DNA of 64,000 bases from Agromyces larvae (GCF_022811705.1 NZ_CP094528.1:3038001-3102000); one strand, 5' to 3'; counted from the first letter of the stretch, positions 36,584 through 46,420 are shown. Notes: a model not told the origin generated them from the letters alone. Numbers and translations: made by a program.

Positions 36584-36739
36584 ATGTACGGAGCGCTCTG
36601 GCGCGTGCTGCCCGGCCCGTGGTGGGTGCGACTGCTGCTGCTGCTGATCCTCGCCGCAGCCGCGGTGTACGCGCTGTTCACCTGGGTCTTCCCCTGGGTC
36701 GACGGCCTCGTCAACCCGATCGACGTCACGGTGGAGTAA
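36584..36739 (+). CDS. Small membrane protein, 51 aa
   Basis: A 51-residue protein with one or two hydrophobic segments: WWVRLLLLLILAAAAVYALF followed by TWVFPWVDG, ending NPIDVTVE. The start is 1 bp after the sortase stop and its stop overlaps the start of the amidotransferase gene (TAATG), so it is translationally coupled. Its constant place in this operon suggests a real gene; function unknown. Confidence 0.75.
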   Translation: MYGALWRVLPGPWWVRLLLLLILAAAAVYALFTWVFPWVDGLVNPIDVTVE

Positions 36740-37380
36740 TGACCCGAATCCTCGTCATCGACAACTACGACAGCTTCGTCTACACGCTGAACGGCTACCT
36801 CCAGGAGCTCGGCGCCGACACCGAGGTGCTGCGCAACGACGCCTTCGAGGCATCCGAGACCGAAGGCCGGCTCGCCGACTACGACGGCGTGCTCGTCTCA
36901 CCCGGCCCTGGCAAGCCGTCCGATGCGGGCGTGTCGATTCCCGCGGTGCGGGCCGCGCTCGCGATCGGGCAGCCGCTGCTCGGCGTCTGCCTCGGGCACC
37001 AGGCGATCGCCGAGGCGTTCGGCGGCGTCGTCACGAACGCCGAAGAGCTCATGCACGGCAAGACGTCGCGCATCGAGCACGACGGCAGCGACTTCTACAC
37101 CGGTGTGCCGCAACCGTTCACCGCGACGCGGTACCACTCGCTCGCCGTCGTGGACGGCACCGTGCCCGACGACCTCGTTGTCACCAGCCGCACGCAGGGA
37201 GGAGTCATCATGGGGCTGCGGCACACGTCCGCGCCGATCTTCGGGGTGCAGTTCCACCCCGAGTCGGTGCTCACCGAGGGCGGGTACCGGATGCTCGGCA
37301 ACTGGCTCGAGGTGGCGGGACTCGACGGCGCTCGCGAGCGGGCGACCGGACTCGATCCGCTCGTGCGCGCGACCGCCTGA
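36739..37380 (+). CDS. Class I glutamine amidotransferase (TrpG/PabA type)
   Basis: A 213-residue amidotransferase subunit. It begins RILVIDNYDSFVYTLNGYLQELG. The nucleophile is Cys84 in LLGVCLGHQ, and the catalytic His-Glu is in VQFHPESVLTEGG. It delivers ammonia from glutamine to anthranilate or aminodeoxychorismate synthase. No synthase partner is nearby, so PabA and TrpG cannot be told apart. The position before pknB is standard in actinobacteria. Confidence 0.92.
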   Translation: MTRILVIDNYDSFVYTLNGYLQELGADTEVLRNDAFEASETEGRLADYDGVLVSPGPGKPSDAGVSIPAVRAALAIGQPLLGVCLGHQAIAEAFGGVVTNAEELMHGKTSRIEHDGSDFYTGVPQPFTATRYHSLAVVDGTVPDDLVVTSRTQGGVIMGLRHTSAPIFGVQFHPESVLTEGGYRMLGNWLEVAGLDGARERATGLDPLVRATA

Positions 37381-37387
37381 GCCGGGC

Positions 37388-39196
37388 TCAGCGCCGGTCG
37401 ACGACGATGCCGTTGTCGCTGATCTCCTGGCCCTGACCCAGGTTGTCGTTGCCCCCGCCGGTGCCGCCGCCGGTGCCCCCGCCACCGCCGCCGTTCGATG
37501 CGCCGCCGGCGCAGTACGCCAGCACGACATCGGACTTCTGCGGCACGTCGCCCGGTGCGAGCGACTGGCGGATGACCGGCGATCCCTCTTCGGCCGGGCA
37601 CGAGCCGTCGGGCTGCGGGATCGGGTTCAGCCCGAGGTTCGCCGCGCGCAGGTAATCGGACGCCGCAGCGAGCGTCTGCCCGGTGAGATCGGGGAGGGTG
37701 ACCTTGCCGCTGGAGATCTCGAGGTTCACCGCGGAGCCGACGGCGACCGTGGTGCCGCCCGCGGGCGCGGTCGAGATCACCACGTCGGCCGGAACCGTCG
37801 GCGAGTTCACACGGCTCTCGGTGCCGGCCGTGAGGCCGACCTGTTCGAGCGCGGCCTTCGCCTGCTCGAGCGTCATGTTCGTCGTGTCGGGCACCGCGAC
37901 CGGCTGGCGGCCGGTGGACACGACGACGCGGATGGTCGTCGCCACGTCGACGATCTCGCCGCCGGGCGGATCGGTGCGGATGACGAGGCCGGCCTCGACC
38001 GTGTCGCTCGTCTCATCGACCCTGGTGGGCACCAGACCCACCTCTTCGAGCTGGGCGGATGCCTCTTCCCACGTCTCCCCGGCCAGCGCGGGCACCTCGC
38101 GCGCGTTGGAGGGGATCTCGGCCTGCGGCTGCAGGTTGAACGCCCAGTACATCACCGCGATCACGATGACGACCACGGCGACGATGCCGGCCCAGATCCA
38201 GACGACCGGCGGGCGCCGCTGCGTCCGCGACACGGTGTCGTCCTCGGTGAGCTGGCGCAGTGCGAGCTCGGGAGCGGTGAGCGAGCCGGTCGGCGCGCCG
38301 AACAGCGCAGTCGCCGCGTCGGCCTCCTTGCGGATCGGCACCCGCCCGCTGGCGGCCACCTCGAGGTCGGCGCGGAACTCGGCGGCGGTCTGATAGCGCT
38401 GCTCGCGGTCTTTCGTGAGTGCGCGCATCACGACCGTGTCGAGCGCCGGCGACACCTTCGGGTTGATGACGCTCGGCTTCACCGGCCGTTCGCTCACGTG
38501 CTGGTACGCGACCGCCACCGGCGTGTCGCCGCGGAACGGCGGCCGACCGGTGAGCATCTCGAACAGCACCACGCCCGTGGAGTACAGGTCGGTGCGCGCA
38601 TCGACCGTCTCGCCCTTCGCCTGCTCGGGCGAGAAGTAGGACGCCGTGCCGAGGATCGCGGTGGTCTGCGCGACCGTGGTCGACGAGTCCGACACCGCAC
38701 GCGCGATGCCGAAGTCCATGACCTTCACCTGCCCCGAGGTGGTGATCATGATGTTGCCGGGCTTGATGTCGCGGTGCACGACGCCGGCGCGGTGCGAATA
38801 CTCGAGCGCCGTCAGCACCCCGTCGAGCACGCGAACCGCCGCGGCCGGCTCGAGCGGGCCGTCGTGGATGATGTCCTTGAGCAGACGGCCCTCGACGTAC
38901 TCCATGACGATGAACGGCAGCTGCACCTCGTGGCCCGAGGCGTCGAGCACCGTCTCTTCGCCGGCGTCGAACACGCGCACGATGGTGGGGTGCGCCATGC
39001 GCGCCGCCGACTGCGCCTCCTGCCGGAACCGCATGCGGAACGCCGGGTCGGTCGCGAGCTGCGGCTTGAGCAGCTTGACCGCGACCTGACGACCCAGCCG
39101 GGTGTCGGTGCCGACATGCACGTCGGACATGCCCCCCCGCCCGATCAGGGCGCCCACGCGGTAGCGACCCGCGAGCAGGCGTCCTTCATCGCTCAC
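37388..39196 (-). CDS. pknB: Ser/Thr protein kinase PknB with three PASTA domains
   Basis: A 602-residue membrane kinase. The kinase domain (about residues 10-275) has GRGGMSDV, VAVKLL, HRDIKPGN, the DFG of MDFGIARA, and GTASYFSPEQA. A transmembrane helix (VWIWAGIVAVVVIVIAVMYW) leads to three PASTA repeats, which bind muropeptides and cell-wall fragments, then an unusual Gly-rich tail with long Gly runs. PknB controls cell-wall synthesis and division. It is the last gene of the operon, 54 bp behind pknA. Confidence 0.96.
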   Translation of the reverse strand: MSDEGRLLAGRYRVGALIGRGGMSDVHVGTDTRLGRQVAVKLLKPQLATDPAFRMRFRQEAQSAARMAHPTIVRVFDAGEETVLDASGHEVQLPFIVMEYVEGRLLKDIIHDGPLEPAAAVRVLDGVLTALEYSHRAGVVHRDIKPGNIMITTSGQVKVMDFGIARAVSDSSTTVAQTTAILGTASYFSPEQAKGETVDARTDLYSTGVVLFEMLTGRPPFRGDTPVAVAYQHVSERPVKPSVINPKVSPALDTVVMRALTKDREQRYQTAAEFRADLEVAASGRVPIRKEADAATALFGAPTGSLTAPELALRQLTEDDTVSRTQRRPPVVWIWAGIVAVVVIVIAVMYWAFNLQPQAEIPSNAREVPALAGETWEEASAQLEEVGLVPTRVDETSDTVEAGLVIRTDPPGGEIVDVATTIRVVVSTGRQPVAVPDTTNMTLEQAKAALEQVGLTAGTESRVNSPTVPADVVISTAPAGGTTVAVGSAVNLEISSGKVTLPDLTGQTLAAASDYLRAANLGLNPIPQPDGSCPAEEGSPVIRQSLAPGDVPQKSDVVLAYCAGGASNGGGGGGTGGGTGGGNDNLGQGQEISDNGIVVDRR

Positions 39197-39250
39197 GATG
39201 GGGGCTCCTCTCAGGCGTGACGGTGGGTTCGGCGGACGGTTCGGATGAGG

Positions 39251-40960
39251 TCAGTGCTTGGAGCTCGTGTCGCCGTTGCCGGCTGCGGTGACGGTGACGG
39301 TGGTCGAGCCGGACTTCGGCGACTGCAACTGCCCGCAGAAGTACGAGAACGCCACGTCGAACGTGCCCGGAGTGCTCGGCGCGGTCACCACGCTGCTGGT
39401 CGTCCCCGCCGGCACCACCGAGGAGGGCGGCGTCGCGCCGTTCGACGCGGTCAGTTCGTACCCGCTCAGCGTCTGCCCTGCCGGGCAGTTCTGCGCGGGC
39501 CACGTGACGTTGACCGTCTTGCCGGCCTCGACCGTGGCCGGGTCGACGGTCGGGTTGCCGCTGGGTGCCGCCGGCTCTTCGGGCGCCTCGAGGAAGGTGA
39601 GGACGATGGTGGTGCCGGGCTGCACCGGGCCGCTCGGGTTCACGTCGGTGACGGTGTTCGTCTGCCCGGGGTCGGTCGCCCGACCGCCGGACTGACGGCT
39701 CGTCGGGAGCCCCAGCGCCTCGATGGCGGCCGCGGCGTCGTCGACGTTCATGCCGAGGTACGCGTTGCGGTCGATCTGGATCGTCGACGGAGTGGTCGGC
39801 ACCGGGGTCGTCGCCGGGGGCGTGGTCGGTGTCGTCGGCGGAGCGGAGGTCTTCGTGGTCTCGGTCTCGGGACCGCCGCCGCCGGAGTTCACCGCGAGCG
39901 CGATGATCGTCCCGATCAGCACGATCGCGAGGATCACGATCAGCACGATGAGCGGCCAGGTCCACGGGCTGCGCTTCTTCGGCGCGGCCTCGTCGACGGG
40001 CGGCTCACCCGCGGCGGCCGCCGACGGCAGCACCGTGGTGGCCGAGGTGGCGCCGCCCTGCTGCGGCATGAGCATCGTGGCGGCCGTCGCGGCCCCCATC
40101 GTGCCGAGCACGGCGGGAACCGCCGCTGCGGCGCCCTGCACGTCGCCCCGGCGCAGCGCCGACGCGGCACGCGAGAGGTGCGCGGCCGACTGCGGACGGT
40201 CGGCGGGGTTCTTCGCGATGCACGCGTAGACCAGGTTGCGCACCGGTTCGGAGACCGTCACCGGCAGGTCGGGCGGCGTCTCGTTGATCTGCGCCATGGC
40301 GATGGCGACCTGCGACTCGCCCGTGAACGGCCGGCGGCCGGCGAGGCACTCGTAGGCCACGATGCCGAGCGAGTAGATGTCGGTCGTCGGCGAGGCAGGG
40401 TGCCCCGACGCCTGCTCGGGCGAGAGGTACTGCACCGTGCCCATGACCTGCCCGGTCGCGGTCAGCGGCACCTGGTCGGCGATGCGGGCGATGCCGAAGT
40501 CGGTGATCTTCACGCGCCCGTCGGGCGTGATGAGCAGGTTGCCGGGCTTGATGTCGCGGTGCACGAGGCCGGCCGCGTGCGCGGCCTGCAGTGCGGCCGC
40601 GGTCTGCGCCACGATGTCGAGCACCTTGTCGGTCGACAGCACGTGCTCGCGCTCGAGGATCGTCGACAGCGCCTCGCCGGGCACGAGCTCCATCACGAGG
40701 TAGGCGCTGCCGTCCTCTTCGCCGTAGTCGAAGACGTTCGCGATGCCCTCGTGATTGACGAGTGCGGCGTGGCGGGCCTCGGCGCGGAAGCGCTCGAGGA
40801 AGCCCGGGTCGCCCAGGTACTCGTCCTTCAGGATCTTGATCGCGACCTGCCGGCCGATGACGAGATCGGTGGCCTGCCACACCTCGCCCATGCCGCCGAT
40901 GGCTATGCGCGATTGCAGTTCGTAGCGCCCACCGAAGGTGAGCCCTGCGCTCGGTCTCAT
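39251..40960 (-). CDS. pknA: Ser/Thr protein kinase PknA-like with extracellular PASTA and beta-sandwich parts
   Basis: A 569-residue membrane kinase. The kinase domain has GGMGEVW, VAIKILK, HRDIKPGN, TDFGIARI and MGTVQYLSPEQA. A juxtamembrane linker and one helix (WTWPLIVLIVILAIVLIGTI) lead to a Thr/Pro-rich stalk and one PASTA-like unit (AYLGMNVDDAAAAIEALGL). It ends with an Ig/FN3-like ~85 residues that include two Cys. Mycobacterial PknA lacks such an ectodomain. The start overlaps the pbpA stop by 4 bp. Confidence 0.93.
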   Translation of the reverse strand: MRPSAGLTFGGRYELQSRIAIGGMGEVWQATDLVIGRQVAIKILKDEYLGDPGFLERFRAEARHAALVNHEGIANVFDYGEEDGSAYLVMELVPGEALSTILEREHVLSTDKVLDIVAQTAAALQAAHAAGLVHRDIKPGNLLITPDGRVKITDFGIARIADQVPLTATGQVMGTVQYLSPEQASGHPASPTTDIYSLGIVAYECLAGRRPFTGESQVAIAMAQINETPPDLPVTVSEPVRNLVYACIAKNPADRPQSAAHLSRAASALRRGDVQGAAAAVPAVLGTMGAATAATMLMPQQGGATSATTVLPSAAAAGEPPVDEAAPKKRSPWTWPLIVLIVILAIVLIGTIIALAVNSGGGGPETETTKTSAPPTTPTTPPATTPVPTTPSTIQIDRNAYLGMNVDDAAAAIEALGLPTSRQSGGRATDPGQTNTVTDVNPSGPVQPGTTIVLTFLEAPEEPAAPSGNPTVDPATVEAGKTVNVTWPAQNCPAGQTLSGYELTASNGATPPSSVVPAGTTSSVVTAPSTPGTFDVAFSYFCGQLQSPKSGSTTVTVTAAGNGDTSSKH

Positions 40961-42411
40961 TTGTTCAGCACCGCCTCTAGTACCTGTTTCGCCACCGGTG
41001 CGGCAATCAGATTGCCGTACCCCTCCTGCCCAAGGCCCCCACCGTCTTCCACGAGGACCGTGATCGCATACTGAGGGTCGTCGGCGGGGGCAAAACCGGT
41101 GAACCAGAGGGTGTAGGGATCATCCTCGCCGTTCTCCGCTGTACCCGTCTTACCGGCCACGCTGACGCCGTCTATTCTTGCATTACTCGCGGCACCGTTC
41201 TGGACGCCGTTGACCATCATCTGCACCATCGTCGCGGCCGTCTGTTCGCTGATCGCGCGGCCGAACTGCTCGGACTCGAATCGCTCGAGCGGGGTGAAGT
41301 CGGGCGCCGTGATCGCGTCCACCAGGTTGGGGTTCATCACGATGCCGCCGTTCGCGATCGCGGCGGACACCATCGCCATCTGCAGGGGGGTCGCGCGCAC
41401 GTCGCCCTGCCCGAAGGCGGTCAGGGCGGTCTGCGCGTCGTCGAGTGCCCGCGGATACGTGCTGGCCTCGGTCTCGGTGGGGATCTCGAAGGCGGTGCCG
41501 AAGCCGAACTTCTCCGCCTGGGCGCGGATCGCGTTGTCGCCCAGCTCGACGCCCAGCTCGGCGAACGGGATGTTGCAGCTCAGCCGCAGGGCGTCGGCGA
41601 GGGTCACGGTCGCGCCCCCGCCGCAGGTGCCGCCGCCCGAGTTGCGCACCACCGAGCTCGAGCCGGGCAGGGTGTACGTGCCCGGGTTCGGGAACGTCGA
41701 CTCGGGCGTGTAGCGGCCCGACTCCAGGGCGGCGGCGGTGACCACGAGCTTGAACACCGAACCGGGCGGGTTCATGTCGCCGCCGGTCGCGCGGTTGTAG
41801 AGCGGGTCGGAGGGATCGGCGACGAGGGCCTCGAAGGTCTGCTCGACCAGGTCGCCGTCGTGCACCGCGAGCGTGTTCGGGTCGAAGGTGGGCTTGGTCA
41901 CCATCGCGAGGATGCGGCCGGTCTTCGGCTCGGTCACGATGACCGCGCCCGTGTAGTCGCCGAGCGCGTCCCACGCGGCCTGCTGCGCGACGGGGTCGAT
42001 CGCGACCTCGACGGATGCTCCCATCGGATCCTGCCCGGACACCAGCCGGTTGAGCTGGTCGAAGAACTGGCTCGAGCTCTGCCCGCTGAGGTACTGGTTG
42101 AGCGAGCGCTCGAGACCGGTCGCTTCGCCGTTCACCGGGATGAATCCCGTCACCGGCGCGTACAGCGGCCCGTTCGCGTACACCCGCTGGAACTTCCAGA
42201 AGTCGCCCGACGCCTCGGAGAAGGCGACCGGTTCGCCCGCGACCAGGATCGGACCGCGTTCGACCGAGAAGCTGTCGTACAGGGTGCGGGAGTTGCGTGA
42301 ATCCTGCGCGAGCGCGTCGGCCTGCACGTACTGGACGATCGTCGCGGCGACGAACAGCGTGAGGAACATGAGCAGCGAGAGGATCGTCACCCGCTTGAGT
42401 TCGCGGTTCAT
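40957..42411 (-). CDS. pbpA: Penicillin-binding protein PbpA (transpeptidase)
   Basis: A 484-residue class B PBP. A short cytoplasmic N-terminus (MNRELKRVT) and a membrane anchor (ILSLLMFLTLFVAATIVQYV) precede the dimerisation part. The transpeptidase domain has the active-site Ser218 in PPGSVFK, SCN, and KTGTAENG. It cross-links peptidoglycan with its SEDS partner RodA, encoded just upstream with a 4-bp overlap. A longer frame upstream is a shadow of rodA. Confidence 0.96.
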   Translation of the reverse strand: MNRELKRVTILSLLMFLTLFVAATIVQYVQADALAQDSRNSRTLYDSFSVERGPILVAGEPVAFSEASGDFWKFQRVYANGPLYAPVTGFIPVNGEATGLERSLNQYLSGQSSSQFFDQLNRLVSGQDPMGASVEVAIDPVAQQAAWDALGDYTGAVIVTEPKTGRILAMVTKPTFDPNTLAVHDGDLVEQTFEALVADPSDPLYNRATGGDMNPPGSVFKLVVTAAALESGRYTPESTFPNPGTYTLPGSSSVVRNSGGGTCGGGATVTLADALRLSCNIPFAELGVELGDNAIRAQAEKFGFGTAFEIPTETEASTYPRALDDAQTALTAFGQGDVRATPLQMAMVSAAIANGGIVMNPNLVDAITAPDFTPLERFESEQFGRAISEQTAATMVQMMVNGVQNGAASNARIDGVSVAGKTGTAENGEDDPYTLWFTGFAPADDPQYAITVLVEDGGGLGQEGYGNLIAAPVAKQVLEAVLNK

Positions 42412-43832
42412 CCGTCGATCACCAGCCTCGGATGGTTGCGGATCGTGTCGCTCAGCCGCAGCAGCAGGGCGACGATGATCCAGTTCGCGACGAGCGACGA
42501 CCCACCGGCGGCCAGGAACGGCGTCGTCAGACCGGTCAGCGGGATGACCCGCATCACGCCGCCCACGACGATGAACACCTGCAGCGCGATCACGAACGAC
42601 AGGCCGACGCCGAGCAGCTTGCCGAAGTCGTCCTGGCCGGCGAAGCCGATGCGGAACCCGCGTGCGATGAACAGCACGTAGAGCGCGAGGATCGCGAAGA
42701 CGCCGGCGAGGCCGAGCTCCTCGCCGAGCGAGGCGATGATGTAGTCGCTCTGCGGCACTGGGGTCAGGTCGGGGCGCCCCTGGCCCCAGCCGGTGCCGAT
42801 GAGGCCGCCGTGCGCGAGGCCGAACAGCCCCTGCACGAGCTGGTAGCTGCCGCCCACCTCGGCGTCGAAGCGCTCGGGGTTGAACGGGTCGAGCCAGTTC
42901 GCGAACCGGTTGCCGACGTAGTCGAGGGTCTGGCTGGCGATGAGCGCGCCCGCCACGAACAGCGTGAGCCCGAGCACCACCCAGCTCAGCCGGCTGGTGG
43001 CGACGTAGAGCATCACGAGGAACAGCCCGAAGTACAGCAGCGCCGTGCCCAGGTCGCGCTGGAAGACGATGACCGCCATCGACAGCGCCCACACGATGAG
43101 CAGCGGGCCGAGGTCGCGCGCCCGCGGGAACCGCATGCCGAGGAACTTCGTGCCGACCATCGACAGCGAGTCGCGGTTGCGCACGAGGTATCCGGCGAAG
43201 AACACGGCCAGGGCGATCTTCGCGATCTCACCGGGCTGGAACGAGGCGAAGTCGCCGAAGCCGATCCAGACGCGGGCGCCGCTCGCCTCCTTGCCGATCC
43301 CCGGCACGAGCGGCAGCAGCAGCAGGATGATCGCGAGCAGGCCGGCCAGATAGGTGTACCGGAACAGCACCCGGTGGTTGCGCAGCACGAGGATCGTCAC
43401 GATCGCGCAGACGATCGCGATGGCGCTCCACGCGATCTGACGCACCGACGCGCTCTCCCAGCCCTCGGAGTGCTCGGCGATGTCGATGCGGTAGATCATC
43501 GCGATGCCGAGGCCGTTCAGCACGGTCGCGATCGGCAGCAGGAACGGGTCGGCGTCGCGGGCGACGAATCGCATCGCGATGTGCAGGCCGACGACGAGCA
43601 CCGACAGGCCGAGCCCGAGCAGCACGAGCTGGGTGTCGATGCGGCCGAGGGCGCCGAGCTGCACCAGCACGATCGCGGCCGCGTTGATCGCGCAGGCCAC
43701 GATCAGCAGGCCGAGCTCGAGGTTCCGCAGTCGCTGGGGCAGCCGGATGCGACGGACCCCGGTGGGCGGGGTCGCGGACGAGACCGCCGGCGTGCCGCCG
43801 GGCGGGGTCTGGATGCGCCGGGGGTCACTCAA
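42408..43832 (-). CDS. rodA: SEDS peptidoglycan glycosyltransferase (RodA/FtsW family)
   Basis: A 474-residue polytopic membrane protein with about 11-12 hydrophobic segments. Family landmarks are FQPGEIAKIALAVFFAGYL, FQRDLGTALLYFGLF and the C-terminal GLTTPFLAAGGSSLVANW. SEDS proteins polymerise lipid II into glycan strands, together with the PbpA encoded next. It overlaps pstP by 8 bp. Confidence 0.96.
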   Translation of the reverse strand: MSDPRRIQTPPGGTPAVSSATPPTGVRRIRLPQRLRNLELGLLIVACAINAAAIVLVQLGALGRIDTQLVLLGLGLSVLVVGLHIAMRFVARDADPFLLPIATVLNGLGIAMIYRIDIAEHSEGWESASVRQIAWSAIAIVCAIVTILVLRNHRVLFRYTYLAGLLAIILLLLPLVPGIGKEASGARVWIGFGDFASFQPGEIAKIALAVFFAGYLVRNRDSLSMVGTKFLGMRFPRARDLGPLLIVWALSMAVIVFQRDLGTALLYFGLFLVMLYVATSRLSWVVLGLTLFVAGALIASQTLDYVGNRFANWLDPFNPERFDAEVGGSYQLVQGLFGLAHGGLIGTGWGQGRPDLTPVPQSDYIIASLGEELGLAGVFAILALYVLFIARGFRIGFAGQDDFGKLLGVGLSFVIALQVFIVVGGVMRVIPLTGLTTPFLAAGGSSLVANWIIVALLLRLSDTIRNHPRLVIDG

Positions 43833-45057
43833 GGGATTCCTCCAGCCGGTCGACGATCAGCAGCGCCTCCGCGAGCGAACCGGCGCTGATCGTCTGCTGC
43901 ACCCGCTGCTGGTCGTAGATGCGCAGCTCGGACACGTCGATGTCCGTCTCGTGGTGCAGCTCGTGCAGGGAGATCGGCCCGAGGTTCTGCTGCACGCCCT
44001 GGAACACTGCGACCCGGCCGTTCGACTCGCCGACGTAGAACCGGGTCTGGGTCCACTGGTACGACAGCGCCACGGCGGCGACGATGAGGGCCACGAGCAG
44101 CACGATCCAGAAGCTCCAGACGAACCGGCGCCGCCGCCGGCGCCGGATGTCCTCTTCGATGATCTCGTCGAAGTAGTCCTCGGAGTCGGGCTCGAAGTGC
44201 GTCTCCTGCACCGGATGCGGGCGGAAGGGCGTCAGACGGATGCCACGGGGCCGTGCCGGCTCGACCGGCTGGCCGAAGGCCAGCGGTGCGGCCGCGGAGC
44301 CGACGATCTGCGGCGGGGTCTCGGGGGCGGGCGGCTCGCCGATGTCGACGACGACCACGGTCACGTTGTCGGGTGCCCCGCCGTCGAGGGAGGCCTTCAC
44401 CAGCCGGTCGGCGACCTGTTTCGCGCCGGCGTCGGCGTCCATGATCTCTTGGATCTCGTCGAAGGGCACGACGCCCGACAAACCGTCGGAGCACATCATC
44501 CAGCGGTCGCCCGGGCGCGTGTCGAGCACCATCGTGTCGACCTCGGGCCGGGTCTCGACGTCGCCGAGCACGCGCATCAGCACCGAACGACGCGGGTGCA
44601 CCATCGCCTCTTCGGCCGTGATGCGCCCCGCATCGACGAGCCGCTGCACGAACGTGTGGTCGGTGGTGATCTGGCTGAGCTCGCCGGAGCGCAGCAGGTA
44701 GATGCGCGAGTCGCCGATGTGCGCGATGACGACCCGGTCGTCCTGCAGCAGCATCGAGCTGACCGTCGTGCCCATGCCGGTGAGCTCGGAGTGATCGGCG
44801 ACGGTCTCGGTGATGTTGCGGTTCGCCGCGAGCAGGGCGCCCTCGAGCGCCGCCGAGGCCTCGAGGCTGTTCGGATAGTCGGTGTCGGCCTCGGCGATGC
44901 GGTGGGTCGCGATCGCGCTGGCCACATCGCCGCCCGCGTGGCCGCCCATGCCGTCGGCGACGAAGAAGAGCCGATGGCCGGCGTAGCCGGAGTCCTGGTT
45001 GTTCTGACGGATCCGGCCGACGTGCGAGACCGCCGCGCTCGCCTTGACGTTCGCCAT
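43825..45057 (-). CDS. pstP: PP2C-family Ser/Thr phosphatase PstP
   Basis: A 410-residue membrane phosphatase. The PP2C metal-binding motifs are NQDSGYAG, VADGMGGHAGGDVAS, CSDGLSGVV and GAPDNVTVVVVD. A basic stretch (IRRRRRRRFVWSFW) and one transmembrane helix near residue 330 precede a ~70-residue extracytoplasmic tail. It reverses phosphorylation by PknA/PknB. Three bp behind fhaB. Confidence 0.95.
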   Translation of the reverse strand: MANVKASAAVSHVGRIRQNNQDSGYAGHRLFFVADGMGGHAGGDVASAIATHRIAEADTDYPNSLEASAALEGALLAANRNITETVADHSELTGMGTTVSSMLLQDDRVVIAHIGDSRIYLLRSGELSQITTDHTFVQRLVDAGRITAEEAMVHPRRSVLMRVLGDVETRPEVDTMVLDTRPGDRWMMCSDGLSGVVPFDEIQEIMDADAGAKQVADRLVKASLDGGAPDNVTVVVVDIGEPPAPETPPQIVGSAAAPLAFGQPVEPARPRGIRLTPFRPHPVQETHFEPDSEDYFDEIIEEDIRRRRRRRFVWSFWIVLLVALIVAAVALSYQWTQTRFYVGESNGRVAVFQGVQQNLGPISLHELHHETDIDVSELRIYDQQRVQQTISAGSLAEALLIVDRLEESLE

Positions 45058-45060
45058 CCG

Positions 45061-45624
45061 CTACCGCCGGAGCTCGAACGTCGTCGCTCCGACCTTGACC
45101 GTGGCCCCGATCGGCACCGGCACCGGCACGGTCACGCGGGAACCGTCGAGGAAGGTGCCGTTGGTGGAGTCGAGGTCCTGGATCATCCACTGCCCGTTCC
45201 ACAGCATGAGGCGGGCGTGATGGGTCGACGTGTAGTCGTCGCGGATGATGATCGCTGAATCGCTCGACCGCCCGATCGTGATCTCGTCGCGTCCGAGCGG
45301 GAACTCGGCACCCTGCTTGGTGCCGCTGGTGATGACGAGTCGGCTGGGTGCGTCGCCGCCGGGCGACGCGGATGCCACGACCGGCGTTCCTCGCGCCGGA
45401 CTCACCGGCGAGCTCGGGAACGGCGACGGGGCGGGGGCCGGTGCCGGTGCCGGTGCGGGAGCCGCCGCAGCCGCCGCGGCCGGGGCGGCACTCGGGAGCT
45501 TGCGCACCCGCTGACCGAACAGGTCGCTGCGCAGCGCGTACACGATCGCGAAGATGAACGCCCAGAGCAGCAGCAGGAACCCGAGCTGCAGGACGACGAG
45601 GGTGAGCTGGCTGGGATCGGTCAT
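45061..45624 (-). CDS. fhaB: FHA-domain membrane protein FhaB (FipA type)
   Basis: A 187-residue protein. An N-terminal membrane helix (LTLVVLQLGFLLLLWAFIFAIVY) is followed by an Ala/Pro-rich linker (long AP repeats). The C-terminal FHA domain has IGRSSDSAIIIRDDYTSTHHARL and DLDSTNGTFLDG, which binds phosphothreonine on kinase targets. It overlaps fhaA by 4 bp. The upstream extension of the frame is a shadow. Confidence 0.94.
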   Translation of the reverse strand: MTDPSQLTLVVLQLGFLLLLWAFIFAIVYALRSDLFGQRVRKLPSAAPAAAAAAAPAPAPAPAPAPSPFPSSPVSPARGTPVVASASPGGDAPSRLVITSGTKQGAEFPLGRDEITIGRSSDSAIIIRDDYTSTHHARLMLWNGQWMIQDLDSTNGTFLDGSRVTVPVPVPIGATVKVGATTFELRR

Positions 45625-46355
45625 TGCGCCGGCCCCCAGAACCCGCCGAGGTCGTCGCGCTGCACCGCCGGCTGCGGGGAAGTCCCCGCCTGCGCCTCGG
45701 CGAGCACCCGGAACACGATGCGGCTGCGGCCGATCGTGATCACCGCGTCGGGCTCGAGGACCGCGTCGGCGGTCTTCACGCCGTTCACCTGCGTGCCGTT
45801 CGTCGACCCGAGGTCGCGCACGCGGGCGCGGGCGCCGTCCCACTGCACCTCGGCGTGCCGACGGCTCGCCCCGGTGTCGTCCAGCGTGACATCCGCCTCG
45901 GAACCGCGCCCGATGACGGTGCGACCCTTCAGGATCGGGTACCGCTTGCCGTTCACGTCGAGCACCGGGGTCCACGCAACGCGGCCCTTCACATTCGACG
46001 AGTCGATCTGCACCATGCCGACGGTGAGGCTCTCGTCGGGCCGCAGGTCGATCGAGATGCCGCCCGCGAACTGGAACCGCTGGCTCGCCGCATGCTTCTG
46101 CACCAGGTCGACCAGCTCGTCGACGAGCGCAGGCCCCAGTCGCGACATCCGCTCGTGGTCTTCAGGCGCCATCCGCACCGTGAACCGATTGGGGACGAGC
46201 ACCCGATCGCGCGACACGACGGCCGCCTTGGTATCGAGCTCTCGCTTCAGCGCCGCCGTGATCTCGACGGGCTGCAGCCCCGAGCGGAAGGTCTTCGCGA
46301 ACGCGCCGTTGACAGCGCGCTCGAGACCCTTCTCGAAGTTGTCCAGTAGGCCCAC
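45621..46355 (-). CDS. fhaA: FhaA (DUF3662 + FHA domain)
   Basis: A 244-residue protein. The N-terminal DUF3662 domain begins MGLLDNFEKGLERAVNGAFAKTF. The C-terminal FHA domain has IGRGSEADVTLDDTGASRRHAEVQW and DLGSTNGTQVNG. FhaA binds phosphorylated partners of the cell-wall machinery. It is the first gene of the seven-gene operon and starts with GTG behind GGGAGA. Confidence 0.94.
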   Translation of the reverse strand: MGLLDNFEKGLERAVNGAFAKTFRSGLQPVEITAALKRELDTKAAVVSRDRVLVPNRFTVRMAPEDHERMSRLGPALVDELVDLVQKHAASQRFQFAGGISIDLRPDESLTVGMVQIDSSNVKGRVAWTPVLDVNGKRYPILKGRTVIGRGSEADVTLDDTGASRRHAEVQWDGARARVRDLGSTNGTQVNGVKTADAVLEPDAVITIGRSRIVFRVLAEAQAGTSPQPAVQRDDLGGFWGPAQ

Positions 46356-46420
46356 AGGTCTCCCGATCGGTATCCGTGACTTCGCGACATGCTAGCGCGC
46401 ACGGCTGGAAACGATGCGGA

